Shown here: positions 48,036 to 58,422 of the stretch, in pieces
Layout of the letters: each line of letters opens with the position of its first letter
Numbering within the stretch: position 1 is the stretch's first letter
From: Paramacrobiotus metropolitanus
Taxonomy: Eukaryota; Tardigrada; Eutardigrada; Parachela; Macrobiotidae
Assembly (NCBI RefSeq): GCF_019649055.1
Contig: NW_026570237.1
Span: forward strand, 682,001-746,000
Length of the DNA stretch: 64,000 nt
Reading direction: 5' to 3'
Notes under the pieces: generated by a model
Databases searched by the model: none
Told to the model about the DNA's origin: nothing
What the model saw: only the letters and a program-made list of their open reading frames with translations
Made by a program: the position numbers and the translations under genes

Positions 48036-48540
48036 GAATGAATTATTACCGATTAATTTGTGAAGATTTGGCGAGCGCGACGGGGATGTTCGCGAAGAGC
48101 GCAGCGATGCTGGCCAGCTGCGAGAAGCACACGTCGCTGCGCTGTCGCAGCTGGCGGAGACGGCGGAGAAGATCGACGGGCTGTACCAGGAGCATGGCAT
48201 CACCGACTACTACGTCCTAGCCGAAATGCTGCGCGACTACATCGGCCTCCTCACCGTCAAGGTAAGCCAGCTCCGCGTCCTTTAATGGAATTATTATTCT
48301 CCTGTTAATCTAGTCTAATATTATTGTTCTGTTATTTATTACTGGAATTATTGTTCTTGCAAAACAACGGACATTGCACTGATTGCTGATTAATCCGCAG
48401 GAAGTTTTGCATCAGCGCACCAAGATTTACGCCAACTGGAGGAGCGCGCAGAGGACGCTGGCCAAGAAGCGCTAGGCTAAGGTCAAGCTGGAGCTGCCCG
48501 GCAAGCGCGACAAGATCCAGAGCGCGCGCGTCCGATGAAG
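48036..48540 (+). pseudogene. Sorting nexin 1/2-like BAR domain fragment
   Basis: Exon remnants keep the BAR region of SNX1/SNX2: MFAKSAAMLASCEKHTSL, then, in another frame, SQLAETAEKIDGLYQEHG and YYVLAEMLRDYIGLLTVK up to a GTAAGC donor near 48261. The next exon starts after CCGCAG near 48401 with EVLHQRTKIYANW and AQRTLAKKR, then has a stop and continues AKVKLELPGKRDKIQSA. Sorting nexins bend endosomal membrane in the retromer pathway. One frameshift and an in-frame stop in a fragment of about 110 residues make this a duplicated pseudogene with its intron retained. Confidence 0.7.
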
Positions 48541-49479
48541 TCCGCGAGGTCAGCGCGGAATTTCCATTTTATTAACAGTAAAATAGTTCTAGTAGTCTAA
48601 TTACTAAACTCTTAGTAGTCTAATTACTATAATTTACTCAAGCACATAAACGACAAATTCAAATTCCTCGGGCAGCGAACTTGACCTGGATTCTGATTTA
48701 TGTAATTTTACCATTAGAAGCGTTGTGCCAAATGTTTCCGATGTTATACGTTGTGCCATAATGTTTCCGATGAAGCTCCGAACAACGGCAGTACTGCGAA
48801 AAGCACGCAGCGAAAGAGCTTGAATCAAACCCATTCATCCTTAGAATTCAGCGGATTTGACCGTAATTAGTAGAGTTATGGATGAATTAAAGAATTAGAA
48901 AGGCGTGTAAATGCTGGTTCAGGGTCAATCCTGGCTTTTCAAACGTTTGGAGACCTTCCAGAAATCATGCAAACTGGAAAGCCACGGATCGCGGAGGACG
49001 TTTTGAAGGCAGTGTCTGCGCATCGGGATTTCAAAGACTACGAGTATGTCAAAGTAAGCCGTCCAGTGTGACAGGCAAGCACAGAGAGCTCACAGATGCC
49101 TTTATTGTACAAATAAAGTGGAGCAAATACCGCGTGAATGCGGGAGAAAAAGACAACAAAGCCAATGTCTGGCAGAAATCAGCAAGTCAAGTTGCTGCGG
49201 GCGAGTTCTAGCGCGTAATGAAATGTAGAGAATAGAATGCGCTGGCGGCAACGGCGTCACGCTGGCCAGACACATGGAATGTGAGTGCGCAGACTGGACT
49301 CGTATCCAACGCGAGCGTATAAGCGCTGAGTCATACGGCGAGAGAGAGGAGCGAGAGAGCAAGTATGCTCAGTGAGTGCGCCCGCGGTGTGATCCGCTAG
49401 GCGGAGAGTGCAGTGCAGCCACTCACGTACGTACAAGAGAGGGCGAATCAGCATGTGTGCATACGCAAAGTGGCGTATC
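48541..49479. other. Non-coding
   Basis: TAGTAGTCTAATTACTA is repeated at 48591 and 48612. A GAGAGAGGAGCGAGAGAG tract lies near 49341-49360. A frame around 48900-49060 reads like a transposon-derived peptide but I cannot name it. Confidence 0.35.
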
Positions 49480-50228
49480 TATCACGCAGGCTGTCGTGCC
49501 TCTAACATGCCTCTGGGCGGGAATCCGAGCTCCTGTGAGGATGCTCCGACTCAGTACTGCGCCAGCGTCGCACCTCTCCGGTCGACCCATGTGGGGTCGC
49601 CGGTACGCGTCCTCTTCCAGTGGGAGTCCAGTGTCTGTTAACCGTCCCATCCTTCACTTCCAGATCCATGAAAGGCGAGCAACTCACGGCCGCAAATCTG
49701 GAAGCCGCTCGGGGGTCGTTGTTGGACCGGTATCGCTTCTGTTGGCTCGCGGAGAAAGTAGAAGAAAAGTTTAATGACGGTTCGAACAGCGCGAAAGAAA
49801 AATGTAATAAAGTTTAATCACAATTCCAGTGAGCAAAAAGTAATACAAAACAGATCTGGTTAGAGATTCTAAGTAAAATACAATTCCGTTTGTTAGGAAA
49901 TGTATAAAAATACTAAACGAGATCTGTCCGGGGGGATTATTCCGACTAGGATGACGTCCACGGGTCTTGAGTTTCCACGGGGTCTCCTGTCTAAGTACAG
50001 TCCGGTGTATCAGGTCCGGGGCGTCGGTTCCCGGGTTACCCAACGTAACCGGTAAGTTCGTCCAAGGTCGGGTAAGCACGGCTGACACTTACGTCCGACT
50101 CGTATCCGTCCGTTCCGGAGAAGTTAGACCGAGGTCGGTTGACCAAGGTCGACCTGCTGGTGAGTTAACCAGTGGTCGTGGAATCCGGCTAAGTCCCGAA
50201 TTCCGAAGTTCAGGTCGGGCAAAATCGT

Positions 50229-50261
50229 ACTTGTGTCATGTGACTTCTGTGGTCGCCAAGT
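50229..50261 (+). other. Hairpin A, copy 1
   Basis: Outer stem ACTT/AAGT, 7-nt bulge, inner stem GTGAC/GTCGC with one U-G pair, loop TTCTGTG, 1-nt 3' bulge. Confidence 0.6.
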
Positions 50262-50423
50262 GGTAATGCCGATAAAGTGTGGTCGGTTAAAACCTTTAAA
50301 TCTGCTACCACGAGCCTGGTTATGACTTTCGATGCGAACTGGCTCGAAAGTACGGTCGGAATTCTTTGTTCCTTCCATCCAATGATGATTTACAATTGTC
50401 ATCAGACCTTCTGTCGGTTTAGG

Positions 50424-50480
50424 ATGGATATCCGACCTGAGGTCGGTTGTAATGTTATCCGACCTCAGGTCGGTGATAAC
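50424..50480. repeat. CCGACC-NNN-GGTCGG palindromes
   Basis: Two 15-nt palindromes (CCGACCTGAGGTCGG and CCGACCTCAGGTCGG) spaced by about 13 nt; more degenerate copies occur near 50638, 50664, 50822 and 50849. Mismatches here include A-C as well as G-T, so no strand preference is visible. Confidence 0.7.
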
Positions 50481-51080
50481 GCACTTCCATGGTCGGCCTC
50501 GGTGACTTGTGTTATTTAGGCTTATGTGGGGCCAGACAAGTCCCGTTAGGTCGAATTCGTCCATTTCAAGGTCGTTTCCGATTCCATTCTTCGGTTTCGT
50601 CATCCTTCACCGACCTGTTACCGGTGACTTCTAATATCCGACCTGAGGTCGGGTATAATGTTATCCAACCCAAGGTCGGTGGTAATGTTGTACGGCCGGA
50701 GGTCGGTTACCACGTGGCTGGTCCGTTCAAATATCGTACTTCGGCTAGTCCGCTGATGTTCTAAGCGAATCAAAGCGATCCGGTATTCTTAACCGACTTC
50801 TGTGGTCGGTTGAACCGGTTATCCGACCTGAGGTTGGGTATACTGTTATCCAACTCGAGGTCGGTGATTCTTCAACCAGGTCGGTTCCGTCCGTTGAGAG
50901 GTCGTTTTAAGCCTCTGGGCGTCCATCTGGGCTCCAAAAAGTCGTCTTGGAGCAGTATCCGGTTCGTGCCTCTAACATGCCCTGGTTCGGGTCCGTGACT
51001 TTGCCTCTGGACGGTCCAAGTTTCGTCGAGTTTGGCGGTTCCATGGCGTCTGTTGGCCATTCAACATGCACTTTTGGTCG

Positions 51081-51120
51081 CTTGTGGTATCGAGGGACTT
51101 TTGTGGTCTCACTCCACAAG
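51081..51120 (+). other. Hairpin A, copy with 7-bp outer stem
   Basis: Outer CTTGTGG (51081-51087) pairs with CCACAAG (51114-51120); inner GGGAC/GTCTC has one G-U pair; loop TTTTGTG. Confidence 0.6.
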
Positions 51121-51806
51121 ACAGACTCTTTGGCTTTAGACCGGCGTACGGTTCTCGCGCCTTGGCAGCGTTGTGCCTCGGGCCCCGACTTATGTCAGAC
51201 TGCCCGTTTCCATCCCCATGCAGCATGCAAACTGAGGTAGAATCAGATCTTCACTTCCCTGGTTGGAGTTTCTTCTTTCCGTTCCGCGAACCTGTGACGC
51301 CTTACCGCTCCTGTTGGGGGAAGACGTCGCACGTCCGTGGTGGGGTTTGCTTTGGGGGGGGGTGCAGTTCGCGGCTACTAGCGCGTCTGCCTAGGATGTT
51401 CCTTTGGTACGTCCTGGGGAAGCGGGTCGGCGGAGTCACCTCGTCCTCGGATATCATAAGAGTCGTCAGATGTTGGCCAAACCGTCGGGGGCCCCTTCGG
51501 GTAAAGGCAGCGCGGTCAAGCCGCGCGTAGTCATGGTCACCGGTGAGTCGGTTGGTTTATCCGATATCCTCCGGAGGAGACTTCGGTTGGACTCCGGGTA
51601 CGGGTTCCTGGTCGAGAGCCCGTAGGTCTGGGTTCAAACGGAGAATCAGGCCAGACTAAACTCGTGGTTAGATACCGCGGTCTGCGGCCTCCATTACTGA
51701 CTTCCGTGGTCAGTAAAGGTTACCGTAAGGCAATCCGATTTGTGACTTCCGTATGCTTCCATCAGGTCGACGTCAGTTGGTCGAGTGGTGACATTTTGAG
51801 GGTCGG

Positions 51807-51848
51807 CTACCGTTGGTAAAATCGACTTCTGTGGTCGATTTTAGGTAG
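51807..51848 (+). other. Hairpin A, copy with 10-bp inner stem
   Basis: Inner TAAAATCGAC/GTCGATTTTA is perfect, loop TTCTGTG; outer CTACC/GGTAG stacks directly on the 3' side. Confidence 0.65.
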
Positions 51849-51982
51849 GAGTTACTTCGATTCGAGGAGTTACTTCCGGAGTCCGGTTGCCGGGGTTAGC
51901 CATGGGTACTTTGACAAGCATTGTCCTAAACACACCACAGTGCTGTGTTCCGGGCAATGCTAGCGGAATCTTCGCTGGTTTC

Positions 51983-52008
51983 TACTCCGGAGTCCGGTTG
52001 CCGGAGTA
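51983..52008 (+). other. Hairpin C
   Basis: TACTCCGG/CCGGAGTA with loop AGTCCGGTTG; a variant is at 52632-52658 (TACTCC...CGGAGTA). Confidence 0.65.
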
Positions 52009-52037
52009 TTTCCACAGCTTACTCTGGTTTCGATCAT

Positions 52038-52106
52038 CTACTTCGAAGATGGTTGACTTCCGTGGTTAACTGAGGTAGTAGATCGTGGTTGACCAACACG
52101 GTCTGC
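52038..52106 (+). other. Composite A-B module 1
   Basis: CTACTTC, 7 nt, GTTGAC, loop TTCCGTG, GTTAAC, T, GAGGTAG; then CGTG...CACG and GTCTGC. Two pairs are G-U. Confidence 0.65.
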
Positions 52107-52210
52107 ATTAGGTATTTCCTCCGGTACGACTTATCCTTCGGATGTAAGGTTGAAACTTCACCGACTTCTGTGGTCGGCTAGGTTATCCGAGTCGTAATGG
52201 GGTCCGAGTT

Positions 52211-52279
52211 CTACCTTGAAGTTGGTTGACTTCCGTGGTCAACAAAGGTAGTGGATTGTGGTTCTGCGTCACGGTCTGC
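52211..52279 (+). other. Composite A-B module 2
   Basis: CTACCTT, 7 nt, GTTGAC, loop TTCCGTG, GTCAAC, A, AAGGTAG; then TGTG...CACG and GTCTGC. Confidence 0.65.
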
Positions 52280-52300
52280 ACCGCTTTCTTTTTAGTTTAG

Positions 52301-52368
52301 CTACCTCGGGAATGGTCGACTTCTGTGGTTGACTGAGGTAGGAAGACGTGATTAAAGTCGCGGTCTGC
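52301..52368 (+). other. Composite A-B module 3
   Basis: CTACCTC, 7 nt, GTCGAC, loop TTCTGTG, GTTGAC, T, GAGGTAG; then CGTG...CGCG and GTCTGC. Confidence 0.65.
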
Positions 52369-52568
52369 GGAGTTAGGTCTTTGGGCGGGAATCCGGTTCT
52401 TCGCTCCTGCCTTAATTTAATGCTCGATGTCGTAACAGGTCAGTATTGACTTCTGTGGTCAATTCCGAACCATGTGACATTCCGGGCCGATGAGGATACC
52501 ACTGTCTGCGGTGATGAAAGTTACTGGTCGGTTACCCGGTCCCAAAGTCGGCCACGGGTGCCAGGCAA

Positions 52569-52612
52569 ACATGGTGTGAAACAAGCGCAGTGACGTGTTT
52601 CGCACCATGTTA
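52569..52612 (+). other. Hairpin D, 16-bp stem
   Basis: AACATGGTGTGAAACA pairs with TGTTTCGCACCATGTT, one U-G pair, loop AGCGCAGTGACG. A diverged relative is at about 51918-51962 (AGCATTG.../...CAATGCT). Confidence 0.7.
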
Positions 52613-53119
52613 GCGCCATCCTCTCGGTCTGTACTCCAGAGTCGGTTGGCCGGAGTAGTTTTCTTCGGTAGCAGAACGTGGTTCACGATATGCTATGTTA
52701 GCGGGCCGGGGCGTCTGTTGGCTCCGGTGTAGCAGATGTGGCTGTCGATCTGCCCATGCCATACTGGGGAACTGAGGTCGGTTGCCCAGTTCGTTCCAGG
52801 GGATTCCTCGGGGGACGTACCGGTACGGTGAGAGAACCGAAACACCCCGGTCTTGACCACACGTTTCCGGGTCTAACCGAAGAATCCGGCCAACTTACGT
52901 GGGTGGCACCTCTGGCTTATTCGTGGTTCACGTCTGCTGTTTAAAGTTGTTGAAGAAAGTAAAAAAAAAGAAAATTCCGTTCCACGTCGTTTGTCGTCGA
53001 GGCTGTTTCTCAGCTAGGCAGGTTCTCCGCCAGGTCGATTCTCGACTCCGCCGTTTTTCGGCTTGGTGTCCCTTCCTTACTGTTGAAGTCGGGGATCCGG
53101 GTTCCTATGTGGGAACCTG

Positions 53120-55358
53120 TTATCCCAAGGGGACTGAAATCGGCGGATCTTCACCGAAGTAATCCTCGTCGTCAGGTTTCGGTGGTAGACCAAGGCGCCG
53201 GAAGACGTAAGGCTTACATGTTGCTGGTGGGTGCTCGCTCTGTTGCGAGGCGTCTTCCTGACCGGGATGTTCCGCTCGCGCTTTCTTGGCTTTCTGGACC
53301 TTCCTACGGAGTTTGTGTGCGTTTGGTATTGCACCGGGTGCCAGGTCGTCTAACATTCCTTCTCCGTACGGTCTCGAGGTGAATCCGCTAGGTAACGCTT
53401 TTTCTTCTCGGTACCACTTCACGAATTCGGCGGCATCGTCATCGGGATCTTTAAAGTCCTTCCGGAAGGCGTACTTGGACGCGTGCCGTTCGTGTATGTG
53501 AAGGAGGTCGCGTAACCAGACCGCCAAGATGATGCTTCGCATAGGTGAGCCAAGTTGTGCTATGACCGTGTCCAGTTCTGGTGGTATATGGCCGGTGCGG
53601 CGTGCTCCCCACAGGGTGTAATGGCAAAAGTAGTTGCCCTTGAGCCACGCTCTCCAGTTGGTCGCGCGAGTACTCTTGAGGTCCGAGCTGACTTAAGCTC
53701 GTCCTTTCCGGAGTGGACAAAGGTGTGTCCAACAGTGCCGGGTCAGTCACCGATGGCAAAGCGTTTGCTCGGTTAATCGGGTGATCCACATTAGGGTGGT
53801 CGTTCATGTTGAACTTACCCATCCAGTTATTCAGTTGGAATCTGGTTTGGAATCCGGATCGGATGAGGAACTGACGCAGGTTTTCTACCATCCGCCAAAT
53901 GTGTGGTCGGTGTCGCTCCTCGTATCCCAGAGTATTCATGATGTAGTACGTCCGTTCGTTCGGATGTGGCATAAAGACCTCGACTCCCTGTCGTCGGGCG
54001 TTGTCGTAACGAGGGTCGTCTTGGCTTGGCACTTGCACTGTTGGCATCATCGCCATCTGATTTGCCACTTCAACATCCATTTCCTCAGGTTGATCTGCCG
54101 GTTCCGCCATGTGGGCTTCCGGTTCCTGTTGTTGCTCAGGTGGAACAAAGTTCCTTTTCGACTTACTAGTTGAGTCGACGACCAGTCCCATGCTAGTCTT
54201 CTCCGGGCTGGACCGTTTAGCGGGTGAAGGTCGAGTTGCTTCACTGTTACCGTATCCGGCAGAGGCTCGTCGTTCTTCGATTCTGTGTCGAGCGTCATGT
54301 CCGAGCCTGTGCCGAAGGTCGCGTCCGGCTAATGGTTTAGCAGGTCGGCGCTGCTGTTGAGTCGTCGACGGGGCAACTGGTTGTGCCGAAGGTCCAGGTT
54401 GGGGAATCTGCTGGGGAACGGATGGCTGGGTTTGTGTAACCACTGGGACGACCTTCTGTGGGATCGTCGCCATTTGTTCCTCCGTTGCAGGGTGTAGGGT
54501 AACCATCTTCATGGTTCCGTCGTCCTGTCGCATCATCATTTGGATTGACGCGGTTTGTAGAGGTCGGTGAATGTCTCCGACTATCACTTCTCGTACGTCG
54601 TGAATCACCTGTTCCGAGTCGGAGCGGCCTTGTGTGGGCTGCTGCAACCGAACAGTGATTTCTGGTGCATGTCTCGTCGGGGGCGGGTTGACTTTCATTT
54701 TGGCAATCCTTTCGTCGACTGCCTTAAGCTTCTTCCGCTCTTCTCTTTGACGTCTCAGGTCCTGTTGCTGACGGTATTCCAAAAGTCTATTGGTCAAAGT
54801 CGGTGGCACTGTGTGAGTCCATCCGGGGTCGGAAGCACGGTTGCGTTGAATTTCCGACAAGTGGTCCTGTACATAGGCTCGTAACTGGTTAATCAGGCGT
54901 TCGCTGCGAGCCAAGCGTCGGTATGCGCTAATGTTCCCAGCGACGACGTTTATGTACAACGCCGCTGCTTGCATCGCATCACGACGTCCGACTTGTGGGG
55001 TATGTTCATCCGAAAAGGAAATTATGGAGTGCGCGCATGGGAGTCTGTTGCCCTGCGGAGTTGTTTTTTCTGCAATGTCGGCAGTCCGTCGTTCGTCGGC
55101 AGTCCGTCCAATCTCCGGTTCACCTTGCTGTTGCGGTGCCAAAGCCGGTGGTGGAGGTTGATTATCATCATCGTCATCATCCTCCGACCCTTCTGGTGTC
55201 TGATAGTTGTCATCGTCCTCATCTTTTTCTTCTTCATCTTCGTCCTTTTCTTCGGAGGGCGTCTTCTCCTTGGTCTTCGCCGACTCCTTCGTTGATTTGG
55301 CCGGTTTGAGTTGACTCTTCCGTTGAGTCATACCTTCCGGAGCCGGTGAACCTTCCAT
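53120..55358 (-). CDS. Unrecognised long ORF D (frameshifted near its 3' end)
   Basis: 635 codons from 55358 to 53451. A disordered, acidic N-terminus is followed by a helical part (RRDAMQAAALYINVVAGN, LINQLRAYVQDHLSEIQ), Gln/Pro-rich text and a second ordered part (YYIMNTLGYEERHRPHIW, MVENLRQFLIRSGFQ, FQLNNWMGKFNMND). After about 53695 another frame is far more protein-like (TNWRAWLKGNYFCHYTLWG, ILAVWLRDLLHIHERH) and continues to 53120, so a one-base shift lies there. It recalls structural or nucleic-acid-binding proteins in layout only; I recognise no family. It is the last of four unrecognised ORFs on this strand and abuts the hairpin tract. Confidence 0.45.
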
Positions 55359-56381
55359 TGGCGAATCCGGTGGGAGAGATTGTGTATCTCTCGGGGCGAA
55401 GCGTCCTGTTGTGGTCCGACCTGTCTTAGTCGCACTTGCTCGTCCTGGTGCCGGGCGGTGTTGACGTATGTTACCGGTTCGAACGGTGCCCGAGGTCGGT
55501 TAGTTTGTAGTCGTTTCTGTGACGACATACCAGACGCTCGTGCGATGTTCAACATATCCGCCGCCTCTCCGGATGGTTGTTCATTCGACTCGCTGTATTC
55601 TTCCACGATCATTTCCGTGCCTTCGGGAGAGCGCTTTTGGTTGACGAAGGACATCCGGAGTTTGAATTCGCGTCGTTGCTGCTCCGGTATGAACCTAGGT
55701 ACCGTGTACCGAATTGGTAAGTCGCGTTCCGCGTTCGTCGTCTGAAGGGAAAACTCTGCCACCATCGTTGCGATGACAGGTCGTAGGAGGTCCATTATGA
55801 CGTCAATATTTCCCTGACTGTTCTCGTACATAACGTTATATATACGGGCAATGTGCAGTAGGGAGGATCCGCGAGGGTTTCTTGCGTATCCGATACATCT
55901 GATGAAATTCTCGTCGGAGGGTCATCTTGATTTCTGGCCGCGGTACTTTTGAGCTTCTGGATGATGTCGGGTGAAATCAGCTCGGCGATCCTTCTCCATT
56001 GTCGGTGGACCGCTACAGCTAATCCAAAGTCCAGGGCCCATGCCACTATTGCCATCATAAGCTTCTGTGTAAGCCAAGGTGAGGTCCGACCTACGATCCT
56101 TAAGTTGGTCGAGAGGTCGCGCACCAATGACTGATACACGTCTCTGCCTTCCGTTCGGGCGTTCCTGGCGCTTCGGACTATTTCGACGTGAAGTCGTACT
56201 GTATGGAATCCGACTGGTCGGTCGCCAGGTTGAGCGTCGGGTAGCCGCTGACGTACGTCATCAGGGGCTGGCCATTCAGAAGCGTCAGTGTCTTCTTCGT
56301 GACTCCATTCTTCGTTCCGATCGCCTTTAAATCCTTCGTATGGTTTCGGGTTTCCATCGGGTGAAGGATTTCGTCCATCAC
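55328..56381 (-). pseudogene. Unrecognised ORF C (three frames)
   Basis: Successive protein-like segments lie in different frames: QPLMTYVSGYPTLNLATDQ (to about 56200), RLHVEIVRSARNARTEGRD and LTQKLMMAIVAWALDFGLAV up to RRIAELISPDIIQKLKS (to about 55930), then ENFIRCIGYARNPRGSSLLH and IYNVMYENSQGNIDVIMDLL through to 55328, overlapping ORF D by 31 nt. The joins need one-base shifts. The compact helical text with conserved-looking aromatic residues resembles a capsid or nucleocapsid core, but no family is named. Confidence 0.4.
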
Positions 56382-56427
56382 TGGCGGTGGAGGCGTCGGA
56401 CCTCTTGTCCGGTTGGCCTCTGCTTTA

Positions 56428-58394
56428 TCGTTCCTGCTTCGACGTTCGCCTCCAGGCTCTTCATTTCTTCCTTTTAGCCTCCTTCTTCTTCATCTTCCTC
56501 TGGGCCAACTTAGCCGAGTTAATCACTGTCGCGTCCAATAGTGGGTCTTCCTGGACTTGCACGGAAGGTTCCCTTACCGGTTGAGGGTTCTTCATCTTGA
56601 CCACCAGTTGACCTGTTGTCGTGGAGGTCGTTTTCGGATCCGGTGCGAAGAGTTTCTGCCGAGTCGTAGCAGTCTGTGTTGTGCCGCAGGTCGGGTCTTC
56701 TCCGCCCGGAATCGTTCTCCCATTCGTTTCATGACCTCGGCCATCCTTTGCGCAAGGCGTTCGTGTTTCATACGAACCGCGTCGGTATTTCCAACGAGGT
56801 TAGCACGACGTGGCTTAAGTGGGTTCCAGAGTTCTTTGTCCTCTGGGAACGCGGTGTCCACGCTCACGTCTTGTTCTGACCGAGTCAGGTCCTGAACATG
56901 CTTCAAGGCTGGGTCGTTGTGAAATTCTCGTGAGAAGTCGTCAGCTGGTTGCTGCTTCTTCCTACTTCTCTTACCCGGAGCTGTTGCCGGCTCGTTCGTT
57001 CGAGATTCGTCGATGATCAATTTAACCGGTTCTAAAGTCGATTCGTTCTGTGATTCAGGTCCGACCTCCTTTGGAGATGTCTTGTCCATCTCCTCCGGGG
57101 TCTGCTTTGGTTTAGTTGGAGTATTCCGGGGCGTAAACCTTCGTGGCTGTTCCTTCGGAGTTTGACTCGGCATCGTTGCCGGTTGAGACGCTGCCCGGTT
57201 CGGTGAGATCTGTTTCACCGGAGATCTACTCCTTTTCGGCGTTGATTCAGCCGGTCGAGATCCATACGAGGACTTGGAACTTGTTTGTGGATCCATGAGC
57301 AGAGTCTCTTGCCACGTTAAGTCATCGTCGTAGGTCGGGTCGTCCTCGATCTGGGCACCCTTTTTGTAATTGTGGTCAGATTCGTCACTGCTATCCGACA
57401 TTACAAATCGAATTTTATCGGTGACTTGTTGTCCCGATTGAGGGGCCATTTCCAAGGTATAGGCAGCAGGGTTGATGCGGGGGTGACGGAGTAGTTGGAC
57501 TGGCTTGATAATGGCCGCATCCAACGGAAGCTGTCGTAATGCCTGTCTTCCGCACCTCACAAACATCAATCGGCGTAAAGCTTTGTCCCTGTCCTGAATC
57601 AGCGCATATATCCGTTGACCGAGTGCCTGTTGCTCGTCAACGGATAGCTTTCGTAGCCTGAGTCCCTCTGTTAGGTGAGCTTCATTCAGTATCCGTTCCA
57701 GGTCGTAGTTTTTGGCCTGTCGGATTAACTTCTTATGGACTCCGGACGTGAACACTGACTTCGTTGCCGAGGTCGGTTTCTCTGACTGACCCGGTTGTGT
57801 TCCATCCGTTGGAGTCTTCTTCAAAATTTCTAACAGTTGTTCCTTTGTTCGGACTGGTGGAGGTGAGAAAAGGAGTCTCCTCGGACCTTTCTCATCCGTT
57901 ATGGGCTCTTTCTGTGAGAGTCCAAGCAAAGTTGTTGGTCGGGTAGGTCGGACAATTGGCTTTGGTTGGCCGTCCTGCGGAGTTGTTAGGGTTTCAGAAG
58001 TGTCCATGTCCACCTGTTCAAATTCTCCGACCTCGAGTTCGTTCCCGAGTGGCGGTGCTTCATCCATTGGTTCATCTTGTTGAACCTCTAATGGTTTGAC
58101 AGGTTGGACCGGTGGCTTAAGTTGCGCCTTAGTCTTCTTCGCGGGAGTTGATTGTTTCAACTTGCGTTCTGCCTCCTGTTGCTTCCGTTTGTAGAAGTCT
58201 TCCGCGAAGCTATCAATTTTAACTTTAAGAATCCGTAGCCGATCCTGGTTCTTGACGGTCCGTTGCGTCTCTGGTCGGATAATAAACCAGACCTCCTTGG
58301 CGTTGTTTTCAAAGTGGCCCAAGTTGATGTCTGTTTGGCAGTACTGCGGAGTCTGCGGGTCAGTTTGAGTCTCGTAACTGGCAAAGTTCGCCAA
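56428..58394 (-). CDS. Unrecognised long ORF B (frameshifted near its 3' end)
   Basis: 600 codons from 58394; Pro/Glu/Lys-rich and largely disordered, with one ordered helical part near the middle (LIRQAKNYDLERILNEAHL, GQRIYALIQDRDKALRRLM, RQALRQLPLDAAIIKPVQLL). Near 56690 a better frame continues (TATTRQKLFAPDPKTTS, LVVKMKNPQPVREPSVQVQ, ending KKKEAKRKK at 56428). No transposase, polymerase or zinc motif is seen. Such acidic/basic, Pro-rich proteins occur as phosphoprotein- or Gag-like cofactors, but this is only a comparison of style. Confidence 0.45.
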
Positions 58395-58422
58395 TCAATC
58401 TGTCCGCAGTCTGCAGAGTTAA

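Larger units (their letters stand above)
49480..53000 (+). ncRNA. Non-coding tract of covarying RNA-like hairpins
   Basis: No coding frame of note, but many self-complementary units. Family A has the loop TTCYGTG (once TTTTGTG) closed by GAC/GTC. Its stems vary and still pair: 50791 AACCGAC/GTCGGTT, 51694 TTACTGAC/GTCAGTAA, 51817 TAAAATCGAC/GTCGATTTTA, 52225 GTTGAC/GTCAAC, 52445 ATTGAC/GTCAAT, 52161 CCGAC/GTCGG, and others. A second, outer stem is often present beyond a 6-7-nt bulge. Families B (CGTG/CGCG then GTCTGC), C (loop AGTCCGGTTG) and D (long stems) alternate with A. The non-Watson-Crick pairs in stems A, B and D are G-U on the plus strand, apart from one 2-nt internal mismatch in a D copy. 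I infer a plus-sense structured RNA or its relics; function unknown. Borders are approximate. Confidence 0.6.

Noticed and set aside
50424-50870. CCGACC-NNN-GGTCGG palindromes as part of the RNA covariation evidence
   Set aside because: Their mismatches include A-C on the plus strand (for example CCAACC/GGTCGG), so they give no strand signal and may be DNA-level repeats.
51618-51660. GGGTTCAAAC and pairing arms resembling a tRNA T arm
   Set aside because: No acceptor stem or anticodon arm; the pairing GTCTGG/CCAGAC belongs with the other hairpins of the tract.
49480-53000. Hammerhead-type ribozyme
   Set aside because: The required CTGATGA and GAAA core was not found next to the stems.
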